From Aestuariimicrobium ganziense (GTDB taxonomy: Bacteria; Actinomycetota; Actinomycetes; Propionibacteriales; Propionibacteriaceae), in the NCBI RefSeq assembly GCF_015352975.1, contig NZ_JACYIZ010000003.1, positions 1-64,000 on the forward strand: a stretch of DNA of 64,000 bases, written 5' to 3'. A program made the translations under genes and the position numbers. Each line of letters begins with the position of its first letter. Position 1 is the first letter of the stretch. The notes beneath the pieces were generated by a model. That model was not told where the DNA came from. It did not search any database and saw nothing but the letters and a program-made list of their open reading frames with translations. Positions 57,366-64,000 of this stretch are shown in pieces.

Positions 57366-57785
57366 ATGCGCGTCCAAGACATCCTCGCCAAGAAGGGTTC
57401 AGCGGTGCTGACCCTGCCCTCGTCCGCGCCGGTTGCCGAACTGCTGGCCACGCTCGCCGACAACCAGGTCGGGGCGGTGGTGATCATCGAAGACGACCAG
57501 GTGGTGGGCATCGCCTCCGAGCGTGACGTCGTGCGGCACCTGCGCGACGGTGCCGCCAACGACACCCCGGTGTCGGCGCTGATGACCACCGAAGTGGTCA
57601 GCTGCTGCCTGGCCGACGAGATCCAGTCGCTGGCCGAGACCATGACCAACAAGCGGTTCCGCCACCTGCCGGTGGTCGAGGAAGGCCGGCTGGTCGGGAT
57701 CGTCTCGATCGGCGACGTGGTCAAGAACCGGCTGGACGAACTCACCAACGAGCGCGACCACCTCAGCAACTACCTGCACGGCTGA
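57366..57785 (+). CDS. CBS-domain pair protein
   Basis: This 139-residue protein consists of two CBS domains: RVQDILAKKGSAVLTLPSSA to VVGIASERDVVRHLRDG (residues about 2-62) and VSALMTTEVVSCCLADEIQS to LVGIVSIGDVVKNRLDE (about 70-128). Such stand-alone pairs bind adenosine nucleotides or NAD and act as energy sensors. There is no catalytic domain. ATG 57366 is the only sensible start, with GATGAGG upstream. A hairpin follows the gene. Partners cannot be inferred from the flanking MFS and nuclease genes. Confidence 0.92.
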   Translation: MRVQDILAKKGSAVLTLPSSAPVAELLATLADNQVGAVVIIEDDQVVGIASERDVVRHLRDGAANDTPVSALMTTEVVSCCLADEIQSLAETMTNKRFRHLPVVEEGRLVGIVSIGDVVKNRLDELTNERDHLSNYLHG

Positions 57786-57810
57786 GTTCGCCGGCGGCGA
57801 CACCAACCCA

Positions 57811-57842
57811 GAAACATGCGGTGACGCACCGCTGTCTGTTTC
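57811..57842 (+). terminator. Hairpin terminator after the CBS gene
   Basis: GCGGTG (57818-57823) pairs with CACCGC (57827-57832) over a three-base loop, with outer pairing GAAACA (57811-57816) and TGTTTC (57837-57842). It lies 26 bp after the CBS stop. Confidence 0.6.
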
Positions 57843-57934
57843 GGCCCACGGGCAGAGCACCGTTGCCGCGCACCTCCCCCACCTGACCGAGCCGTATTCT
57901 GACTGCGCCGTGGTCGCGACGGGGGGGGTGGACG

Positions 57935-58852
57935 ATGGGCCAGTGGGCCAAGGGGCTGTTGCTCCTGGTCGTCATGGCCGTGGTGGTCACCCTGGTCGTG
58001 CGCGGCTGGCGTGCCGAGGACGATCCGGGGGCAGGTGCGACCGACCGAACCGTTCCCGCGGGAACGTCTTCCCCCTCCACCGCACGCCGATCGGGACCGA
58101 CCCAGACCCCGTCGGCGCCGGCGACTGAGACTGCACGCCAGGTCGCCGCCACCGTGGAGTTCGTGATCGACGGCGACACGATCATCGCTGACATCGCCGG
58201 CACGGAGACCACGGTGCGTCTGCTCAACATCGACTCCCCTGAGACCCGACCCAACGAGCCGGCCGACTGCCTGGGCCCGCAGGCCACCACGGCGCTGCGG
58301 CAGATGCTGCCCAAGGGCAGTCAGGTGATGCTGGAGTACGACCTCGAGCGCCGTGACCGCTACGGCCGAACACTGGCCGGGGTGTACCTCGACGGTCGTC
58401 TGCTCAACGTCGAGATGGCCCGCCGGGGGCTGGCCGTGGCGGTGCTGTTCCGACCGAACGCCAAGTTCCACGGCCAGGTCGTGGCAGCCCAGAGACAGGC
58501 CGAGGCCGCGAAGGTCGGAATGTTCGATCCCACGGTCGGCTGCACGCTTCCGGCCAGGGTCGCCGCCGCGCAAGTGGACCTGCCCAGACCCAAGGGCACC
58601 ACGCTGGCCGCAGCCCAGACCGACCTGGCCAGGGTGACCTCATCCATTGGACGGGCGCGCGCGCGGGGGGCCGAGTTGGACGAGGCTGCCCGCGGCCGCC
58701 ACCCGGTGTGGGTGGCGGCCTTCCGCGACTCCGCGCCGCAGATGCGGCGGCAACTGCTGTCGTGGATCGCCAAGGCTGAACGAAGCAGGGCTGAGCACCA
58801 ACGCCACGTGGCGCGACTCAGCGCCGGGGCATCAGTGTCGCCGAGTCGCTGA
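57935..58852 (+). CDS. Membrane-anchored staphylococcal nuclease-like (SNase) protein
   Basis: This 305-residue protein has an N-terminal anchor or signal helix (KGLLLLVVMAVVVTLVVRG, residues 6-24), a Pro/Ser/Thr-rich linker to about 70, and a thermonuclease domain: FVIDGDTIIADIAGTETTVR, LLNIDSPETRP with the catalytic-type Asp, RRDRYGRTLAGVYLDGRLLN with the two Arg, and EMARRGLAVAV. The C-terminal 100 residues are helical and may form a coiled coil (TTLAAAQTDLARVTSSIGRA). It would cleave DNA or RNA outside the membrane. ATG 57935 follows a G-rich run. Confidence 0.88.
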   Translation: MGQWAKGLLLLVVMAVVVTLVVRGWRAEDDPGAGATDRTVPAGTSSPSTARRSGPTQTPSAPATETARQVAATVEFVIDGDTIIADIAGTETTVRLLNIDSPETRPNEPADCLGPQATTALRQMLPKGSQVMLEYDLERRDRYGRTLAGVYLDGRLLNVEMARRGLAVAVLFRPNAKFHGQVVAAQRQAEAAKVGMFDPTVGCTLPARVAAAQVDLPRPKGTTLAAAQTDLARVTSSIGRARARGAELDEAARGRHPVWVAAFRDSAPQMRRQLLSWIAKAERSRAEHQRHVARLSAGASVSPSR

Positions 58853-58880
58853 CCGGCCAGGGCTCGGGGCGAGGAGTGGC

Positions 58881-59201
58881 TCAGGCATCGTCCATGAGCG
58901 GGATCTCCAGGTCGAAGGCGAGCACCACCGCCCTGGCGAGCAATCTCTCCTGCTGTTCGGTCAGGTGGCCCACGGTGCGTCCGAGCAGGCTGTTGGGGAC
59001 CGTGGTCACGTTGTCGAGGGAGATGACGCAGTCGTGGTCGAGGCCGTTGGCCGGGCCGACGGCGACCTCGCTGGAGAGGCCTTTGACCGCGCTGGTGATG
59101 GGGGCGACGGTCACCTTGTTCATCGCGCCGCGCGCTCCCTCGCGGGTGAGGACGAGCACTGGCCGCGTCTTGTCCAAGCGGGCCAAGCAGATCTCGCGCA
59201 C
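58881..59201 (-). CDS. MazF-family endoribonuclease toxin
   Basis: This 106-residue protein is a MazF/PemK toxin: VREICLARLDKTRPVLVLTR with the conserved start and TRPVLVL, NKVTVAPITSAVKGLSSEVA with the Thr/Ser-rich active-site strand, and GLDHDCVISLDNVTTVPNSL, then HLTEQQERLLARAVVLAFDL. It would cut single-stranded RNA at a short sequence and slow growth when free. GTG 59201 begins one base after the antitoxin stop. It is the second gene of a classic toxin-antitoxin pair. Confidence 0.92.
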   Translation of the reverse strand: MREICLARLDKTRPVLVLTREGARGAMNKVTVAPITSAVKGLSSEVAVGPANGLDHDCVISLDNVTTVPNSLLGRTVGHLTEQQERLLARAVVLAFDLEIPLMDDA

Positions 59202-59202
59202 G

Positions 59203-59436
59203 TCAGTCGTCCGGCGACAGGTGACCGACGGTCCAGGCCACCAGGTCGTCGAGATCGTCCGCAGTTGCCGAGGTGGCGAGGATCTCGGCATCGCGCAGAG
59301 CGGCCTGCCGCCGCATCTCGCGCTCGAGTGCCGACGACACGATGGCCGCGCGGCTAGGGGCGCGACCGCTGGCCACGAACTGGTCGAGGAAGCGAACCAC
59401 CTCGTCGGGCAGTCGGACGGCGATCTGGGTGGTCAC
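59203..59436 (-). CDS. Ribbon-helix-helix antitoxin paired with MazF
   Basis: This 77-residue protein has an N-terminal ribbon-helix-helix DNA-binding domain (TTQIAVRLPDEVVRFLDQFV, RAPSRAAIVSSALEREMRRQ) and an acidic C-terminal tail (ATSATADDLDDLVAWTVGHL) that should wrap and inhibit MazF. GTG 59436 is chosen because a -10 box, TATGCT, lies six bases upstream and a palindrome lies just beyond it. The antitoxin and complex probably repress the operon. It is separated from the toxin start by one base. Confidence 0.88.
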   Translation of the reverse strand: MTTQIAVRLPDEVVRFLDQFVASGRAPSRAAIVSSALEREMRRQAALRDAEILATSATADDLDDLVAWTVGHLSPDD

Positions 59437-59442
59437 ACGTCC

Positions 59443-59474
59443 AGCATACCGGTCTGCATCCCATATTGGGATGC
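59443..59474 (-). promoter_or_regulatory. Promoter and palindromic operator of the MazF/RHH operon
   Basis: On the minus strand TATGCT (59448-59443) is six bases from GTG 59436. GCATCCCA (59456-59463) and TGGGATGC (59467-59474) form a perfect eight-bp dyad with a three-base spacer around the -35 position. This is a typical autoregulatory antitoxin site. Confidence 0.65.
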
Positions 59475-59479
59475 ACGGC

Positions 59480-61150
59480 TCAAACACGACGTGTCCTGGC
59501 TCGTCCCTCGATGGCGCGCTGCAACGCGATCACGGTCTCGGGCAAGAGGTCGATGCCGGTCTCGCGAACGCGGCGGGTGAGCACCACTGCCCAGCGGTCG
59601 ACCTCTGTCCGGTTGCCGACACTGGCCTCGACACTCACCAGAGCACTGATCAGCAACTCGTCATCGCTGGCAGCGACCAAACCTCGCTTGAGCGCCCAGC
59701 GAGCGGTCTCGGCGTCACCGGCCTGCACCGAACGTTCGGCCAGGACGAGGGCAATGTCGCGAATCGTCGACACCATGTCGCTTCGCCAGGTGTCGGCCCA
59801 GTGCCACTGGCCGGGTGCTGCGTCGGCGAAGGGCTCGCCTCTCACCAGCTCCAGTGCCTCGACCAGGCCTTGGCTCGGCGTGAGGTTGACCCCTGCAGCG
59901 ATCCTGGCCTGCAGGTGCTCCCAGTCGCTGGTGACCCGGGCGTCGAGAGCGATCCGGCCCGTGTAGGCGTCGGGCAGGTAGGGCTCCCCCTCGGACGACG
60001 CACCCAACCACGTGCGCAGTCGACTCATGTTCGAGCGTCGGGTGCCCTCGGCCACCAGCAGCGCCTGCCCCATCGCCGGCGCGGTGCGTCCGGGGTGCTG
60101 CAGGATCCAGGCGCAGTACTCGGCGCACTGCTTGGCAGCCTTGCTGGGCGATTCACCGCGGGTCCCGAGTAGTTCGACCGTGCCGAGCACGAGCAGGACG
60201 GGGTGCTCGGTGCCGGTCAGCAGCTCGGGCATCTCGTCCTCCTCTCGTGCGGTGATGGTTGGTCGGTTGTGGATCGTCGGGATGCCATCGGGAGGCTCGT
60301 CCGTCGACCACCACGGGGCATGGGTGGTGTCATCCCCAGTGACCACGCGATTCAGGTCGACGAGTGCTCGTCGGGCGGGCTCACCGATCAGGAAGGGGAC
60401 GAACCTGGTGTCGCCGCGCTTCAGATGGGCCTCAGCGACAGTGGCCGAAACCCGCTCCCCCACCTCGGGGGAGCGCTCACTGCCCTTCCAGGCGGGCAGC
60501 ACGAGGCCCATGCCCGGCGCGAGGGCCTCGAGCAGCCGGGCTCGTTGGGCCGCGCTCGGGGAATCTGTCACGACGAGCACCTCGGGCACGGCGTCGACGT
60601 CAAGGTCGCCGCCCACCCTCCGACGCTCGGCCCCGGACCGCATCCAGCCCTCGAGGGCCTCGTCGAGTTGGTCGACATGGACGAAGCCGGGGTGGTCGAA
60701 GCTGGTCACCCATGCCAGGTCGGCACCGACCACGGTCACGTTCGTTCCAGCCGCCCAGTCCGCGCAGGCCAAGGAGGTGACCATCGCCCCCATGAGGTCG
60801 GCGGCCTCGTCCCCCTCGATGGTCGTGACCCCGGCGCCTGCCAGGTCGAGAAGGACGGATCGTCCGTCGGAGTCCTCACCGACCAGGACGGTGGTCGGTG
60901 CGGTGTCGACTTCCGGCAGCGCACGACGCGCAGGTCGGTCAGCGATGTGGCAGATCGCCTGCGCGAAGTGGCTGGAACTCGCATCTGGGTGAAGGAGTTG
61001 TCGCCCCAGGGGTCGTTGGTCCAGTTGCCGGCGACGCCGCGTGACCCATGCCCCCGCGACGAGCGCTGCCATGGCGCCGCTGACGCCAAGGGCTGCCAGG
61101 GCGACCACGCGATCGTCCTCGGCCGAGATACCAGCGTCGACCGACTCGGT
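59480..61150 (-). pseudogene. BTAD-domain regulator of a Tad pilus locus, N-terminus lost
   Basis: About 550 C-terminal residues remain of a large actinobacterial protein that usually combines membrane helices, a LysM-type domain and a BTAD domain. What is left starts STDAG-like at VDAGISAEDDRVVALAALGV, has a helix GAMAALVAGAWVTRRRR, a P-loop-less ATPase-like middle (EVLVVTDSPSAAQRARLLEA) and a C-terminal SARP-type HTH and BTAD part (LVLGTVELLGTRGESPSKAA, MSRLRTWLGASSEGEPYLPD). Its 5' part is replaced at about 61150 by the islet. No start or promoter remains that would suit it. It presumably once regulated pilus genes. Confidence 0.7.
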
Positions 61151-61733
61151 CTGCGATGGACATGACGCCGATCTTCTCGTCGTCCCCGACGGCGGCGTCG
61201 CACTCGGCAAAGTCGTCCCATTCGAAGTGGTCACCGCCGATGGCGTGGGGGGCGGCCTCCGCCAGCAGCGCCAGCTCTTGGTCGGTGAAGGTCCTAAGGT
61301 CATCCACCAGCCCCCACATCCACTGCATCCTGCGTTCATGCCAGGGTGCGCTCGGGTGCTGCACGGCCCGACCTTCTTCCACCTCGAGGCCGCTGTCCTC
61401 CACGGCGGCCACGAAGTCGCACACCGCCTCAAAGAGTGCCCACCGGAAGCGCAGTAGCACGCCTACGGGACGCCTCGAATCGCCCCTGGCGTGGCGTACG
61501 TCATCTTCCGTCAGGTTGTCGAACATCAGGTGGGGCTTCCCGGCACCGTCGTGGATGATGAAGGTCTTCTCGATGTGGTTCCCGCTGAACGCTTCGCTGG
61601 CGGCGTCCGCAACTGCTATGGCGCGGTAGGGGTCGTCCGGTCCCGGCACGCTAGGCCACCGGCTGGTGTTCCCGTTCTTGGCTATGTGTTCAGCCCTGAA
61701 CGCCGCAAGCTCCGGCGTAATCGTGGTGGTCAT
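61150..61733 (-). CDS. Islet protein of unknown function, 3' end possibly cut
   Basis: From ATG 61733, with GGAAGGGAAACAGGA upstream, the frame encodes TTTITPELAAFRAEHIAKNG, then DPYRAIAVADAASEAFSGNH, ETFIIHDGAGKPHLMFDNLT-like residues, LLRFRWALFEAVCDFVAAVE and FTDQELALLAEAAPHAIGGD. It ends in an acidic stretch (WDDFAECDAAVGDDEKIGVM) at about 61150, where the frame runs on to 60939 through antisense of the BTAD gene. I do not recognise the family; the composition recalls phage or integrative-element proteins. A native stop is not visible, so the gene is probably cut at the junction. Confidence 0.5.
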
Positions 61734-61830
61734 GGTCCTGTTTCCCTTCCAGTTGCGCCGGGCCACCGTGACCCGGACAACTCCATGGCACCACCCCCGC
61801 AAGCCCCAACCCCGGCTACTGGCTGCCCAG

Positions 61831-61998
61831 TTAGTAGACGGCCTCCCGCTCCCACAACCCGGTAATGGCGTTGAAGTGGTAGCCCGCCCGCGCCAGGTTC
61901 TCCAGGCGGTCCGCGACGTCCTCGAAGGGGTCGGGTGGCACGCTGCCGCTGGGCTGGACCGACCCCCGCGCCAGCAGCTCCCGCGCCAGGGGTTGCAT
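61831..61998 (-). CDS. Small 55-aa islet protein, function unknown
   Basis: From ATG 61998 the frame encodes QPLARELLARGSVQPSGSVP, then DPFEDVADRLENLARAGYHF and NAITGLWEREAVY before TAA. The charged, helix-forming middle and the aromatic end look like a real small protein. It lies 97 bp upstream of the larger islet gene on the same strand. No clear Shine-Dalgarno or family match was seen. Confidence 0.45.
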   Translation of the reverse strand: MQPLARELLARGSVQPSGSVPPDPFEDVADRLENLARAGYHFNAITGLWEREAVY

Positions 61999-62136
61999 GT
62001 AGGGCGCCACCCATCCACCCCACAATCGGGTGGACCATCTGGGGGTGGGCGCAGTCCCCCGGGGGACCATCAGGGGGGTGTTCGGGTGGACCGGGCGGGG
62101 GAGTAGGCGGGGTGGAGCACCCTCTAGAGTGTCGCT

Positions 62137-62736
62137 ATGCCTGCCGCTCAGCTGTGGACCATTGTCCTAACGGGAGTCTTCGTCGTGCTGGCTAGTGGCC
62201 TCGGGCAATACATCGGTGGGCGAATGGCCGATCGTCGAGCAGCAGCTGACCGCGACGTCCAGCAGCGGCAAGCATTCTTGGCTTCGGCAAGGGTCCACTA
62301 TCAGGCCGCCCTAGACCAACTGGGTGACACCTACAAGCCTGCTGATCGCGGGGCCCACACCCGGACTTTGGCCATGCTTCGGCTCACTGACGGCGACGTA
62401 GCCCGGGCATATGCGGTCGCCACGAAGGCCCACCGAAAGCTGACAAAGTACACGCAGGACATGGAAAGGGCGATATCGACGGAGGTCTTGCGGGAGGTCA
62501 TGCGGGAACCTGGCCGCTTCCCAAACCAGACAGAGGCGAACGCGTGGGCACGCAAGACCGCTTTCGAGCGCAGCCAGGCGAAGTTGTCCGAAGAGTCCGA
62601 GAAGTACGAGCAGCTGTTCCGGGACTACGTGGTGGCGTACTCCTCCCTTACTGATGCTATGGCGAAGTCGCTTGGGGTCGACGGTGCGGCGACGTTGGAG
62701 CTTATGGCGCTCAAGCAGTCAGCGGCTGAGGATTAG
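62137..62736 (+). CDS. Membrane-anchored coiled-coil islet protein, function unknown
   Basis: This 199-residue protein has one N-terminal helix (LWTIVLTGVFVVLASGLGQY, residues 6-25) and a long charged helical body (MADRRAAADRDVQQRQAFLA, AYAVATKAHRKLTKYTQDME, AFERSQAKLSEESEKYEQLF) typical of a membrane-anchored coiled coil. A TAGAGT box (62125-62130) lies six bases before ATG, so it may be leaderless. Codon use is less GC-biased than in neighbours, suggesting transfer. I do not recognise the family; accessory proteins of this form occur in defence or phage islands but no partner is present here. Confidence 0.6.
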   Translation: MPAAQLWTIVLTGVFVVLASGLGQYIGGRMADRRAAADRDVQQRQAFLASARVHYQAALDQLGDTYKPADRGAHTRTLAMLRLTDGDVARAYAVATKAHRKLTKYTQDMERAISTEVLREVMREPGRFPNQTEANAWARKTAFERSQAKLSEESEKYEQLFRDYVVAYSSLTDAMAKSLGVDGAATLELMALKQSAAED

Positions 62737-62861
62737 TGCGGTGGAGCGTCACTGGGGCGGCCGGCAACTGCTTGTTCAGCAGGCTTGTTCATGCGAACAG
62801 GGTAGGGGTTGCGTCGCCATCACGGAGCGATCCGTTGTCAATAGTTGTTCACCCACCGCCG

Positions 62862-63693
62862 CCTGATCGCCGGAGACGACGATGGACTTCTTCGCCAGCA
62901 CCGACTGGAACAGGAACCGCGCCAGGTGCTCAGGCATCATGCCGCCAGAAGCCAGGTCGGCCAGTGACACCTCGGTCAACAGGTGCTGCCGCACGACCAA
63001 CGAGGGTCGGTAGCTCAACCCGAAACCGATGGCGTGCAGCCGGAACCGGTCACCAACCGCGATGGTCATCATCGGGTGGGCGTCATCGAAGGGACGAGGC
63101 GGAGTTGCGGTCTCGCCGAGGAAACGAATGGCCTCGACCAGTTCCTCGTCGGAGTCGGCGACAGGCTCGAGGGCGACGCGACGTCCGTCACCGGACTGCG
63201 CGACGACCGAGTCCCAGCCGTGCACCTCGATGTTCTCGGCGTCCGCGATCTCGAACAGGGGCTGCAGGCGCCCGAACCCGAAGATCGCGTCCATCACCGC
63301 GCGGGTGTGCAGGTGCTCGTCGTCGGCATCCCACAGGGTCTGACCCGCCGCGACGAGTTCTTCGGCTCGACGTCGCACCACCTGGCGGACGACCGATCGT
63401 CCCAGCACCCGGCGGTCGTCCTCGGGCATCCGCCGGCGCGCCTCGGACTCCCAGTCGGAGATGCTGCGGCTGATCTCGTCCGAGGCTCTGCGCCGCAGTT
63501 CGACGACCTCACCCCAGTCGACCAGACGTCGCTGGGCGGCCGCATGGCGTTCGGGTGCGCGCGGCGGGGTGAGGGCCGAAGGCGCCCCGAAGGCCGCTCG
63601 ATGCCTGACCGGCGCCACCACCGCATCGTCGGACTCCAGGCGCCGTAGCGCCACCGCCAGTGCCTCGCGTGTGCTCAGGGTGGGTTGGTTCAT
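62862..63693 (-). pseudogene. cpaF: Tad/Flp pilus ATPase CpaF/TadA, cut just before its P-loop
   Basis: About 277 N-terminal residues remain. After a variable start (NQPTLSTREALAVALRRLES) come RRMPEDDRRVLGRSVVRQVV, AVMDAIFGFGRLQPLFEIAD, FRLHAIGFGLSYRPSLVVRQ, LARFLFQSVLAKKSIVVSG and then DQAA. A normal CpaF continues with a GxGKT Walker A at this point; here the sequence changes to unrelated residues and stops. All ATP-binding and catalytic motifs are therefore absent and the protein cannot power pilus assembly. ATG 63693 overlaps the stop of the preceding gene (ATGA), as usual in Tad operons. Confidence 0.85.
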
Positions 63694-64000
63694 CGTCCGA
63701 CCCCCGCGGGCACAGCGACGTCGGAGCGTGCCCTGGTCCCCACCATGGTCGACAGCCTCAAGGCGGACGAGCGCAGCGCCTTGGCCCACGACCCACTGTC
63801 GAAGCGGCGTGGCGCAGGTGCAGCGTCACTGAGCACTGCCGCATGCCTGGGCTCGTCAGGCAGTACGGCCAGCGCAGGGACGCCGAAGTGGCTGGTGATC
63901 TCGGCCGACTGGTAGGGCTGACCCTCACCGATCACCGCCATGCCGCTCCGGGCCTGGGGAGCGGCGAGATCGAGTGCGTCGAGCAGGCCCGGCAGGTGCA
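63690..64000 (-). CDS. CpaE/TadZ-like Tad locus ATPase, C-terminal part (runs off the window)
   Basis: The frame enters from the window edge and gives 103 residues: LPGLLDALDLAAPQARSG, then GEGQPYQSAEITSHFGVPAL and VLPDEPRHAAVLSDAAPAPR. The pattern of a hydrophobic strand followed by FGVPALAVLPDEP resembles the C-terminal part of MinD-like CpaE/TadZ proteins, which position the pilus machine. The assignment depends mostly on the overlap with cpaF (ATGA at 63690-63693). The start lies outside the window. Confidence 0.65.
   Translation of the reverse strand, partial: HLPGLLDALDLAAPQARSGMAVIGEGQPYQSAEITSHFGVPALAVLPDEPRHAAVLSDAAPAPRRFDSGSWAKALRSSALRLSTMVGTRARSDVAVPAGVGR

Larger units (their letters stand above)
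61150..62862. mobile_element. 1.7-kb islet inserted in the Tad pilus locus
   Basis: The segment joins a BTAD gene lacking its 5' part to a cpaF lacking its 3' part. It carries three unrelated small genes on both strands and looks less GC-rich than its flanks, particularly at 62137-62860. No integrase, transposase or terminal repeat was found. The inner Tad genes that normally lie between cpaF and the regulator (tadB, tadC, small pilin genes) are missing, so a deletion and replacement took place. Boundaries are accurate to about 20 bp. Confidence 0.6.

Noticed and set aside
62780..62800. GTTC-ATGC-GAAC dyad as an SOS box
   Set aside because: The actinobacterial LexA site has GAAC before GTTC; here the order is reversed, and it lies at an islet edge.
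1..64000. tRNA, rRNA or riboswitch
   Set aside because: No cloverleaf-type or ribosomal sequence was noticed on reading; a tRNA or Rfam scan would settle this.

Overview
The window is high-GC DNA with actinobacterial features: GTG and TTG starts, leaderless genes with a TANNCT-type -10 box, REP-like dyads containing CTCGACACGCTCG, a DLW-39 family micro-protein, a TetR/MMPL/YhgE-Pip efflux locus and a Tad pilus operon with a BTAD regulator. I infer Actinomycetota and, with low confidence, a Propionibacteriaceae-like lineage. No rRNA, tRNA or CRISPR array was seen.

Layout. 1-4228 carries a formate/nitrite-type channel, a DUF2254 membrane protein, a MscS channel and the 3' part of a DUF2207 gene; it is bounded by inverted copies of one IS5-family element (37 bp at the left edge, a complete copy at 4229-5196). 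5193-9658 holds a Gfo/Idh/MocA oxidoreductase, a decayed gene, a GH29 fucosidase, an ArsR/SRPBCC pair and a YciE-like protein. 9831-12866 has a membrane-anchored NirK-like multicopper protein and a small membrane protein. 12991-19237 is the TetR/MMPL/YhgE locus, in which the MMPL protein ends in a degenerate ABC-ATPase-like domain. 19405-23375 has a MmyB-type regulator, an MFS exporter, a zinc alcohol dehydrogenase and a kinase-like gene. 23379-30044 is a six-gene operon of two sugar isomerase-like TIM barrels, two Gfo/Idh/MocA dehydrogenases, a GH3 glycosidase and a thioesterase, which looks like oxidative glycoside catabolism.

30211-38290 is an insertion-sequence graveyard: IS3, IS110, IS21 and an ISL3 remnant, between them a cut VOC gene, an intact MerR-VOC fusion gene, a divergent DprA-like gene and a cut macrodomain gene. 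Beyond it are galE, a collapsed ABC transporter, small genes, a hydroxyisobutyrate dehydrogenase-like enzyme, a sugar-acid operon (UxaA, KDPG aldolase, an unrecognised 621-aa protein), a two-component system, another Gfo/Idh/MocA enzyme, a collapsed AEC carrier, a MacB-like ABC exporter, formate-THF ligase, an MFS gene, a CBS protein, a secreted nuclease and a MazF/RHH toxin-antitoxin pair. The right end is a Tad pilus locus broken by a 1.7-kb islet that joins a cpaF cut just before its P-loop to a BTAD regulator lacking its N-terminus.

The main theme is repeated genome rearrangement: nearly every IS or islet has unrelated, truncated genes on its two sides rather than two halves of one gene. 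The most interesting biology is the MMPL/pseudo-NBD fusion, the NirK-like fusion, the oxidoreductase/TIM-barrel/GH3 operon, the sugar-acid operon with its unknown 621-aa protein, and the self-controlled leaderless regulators.
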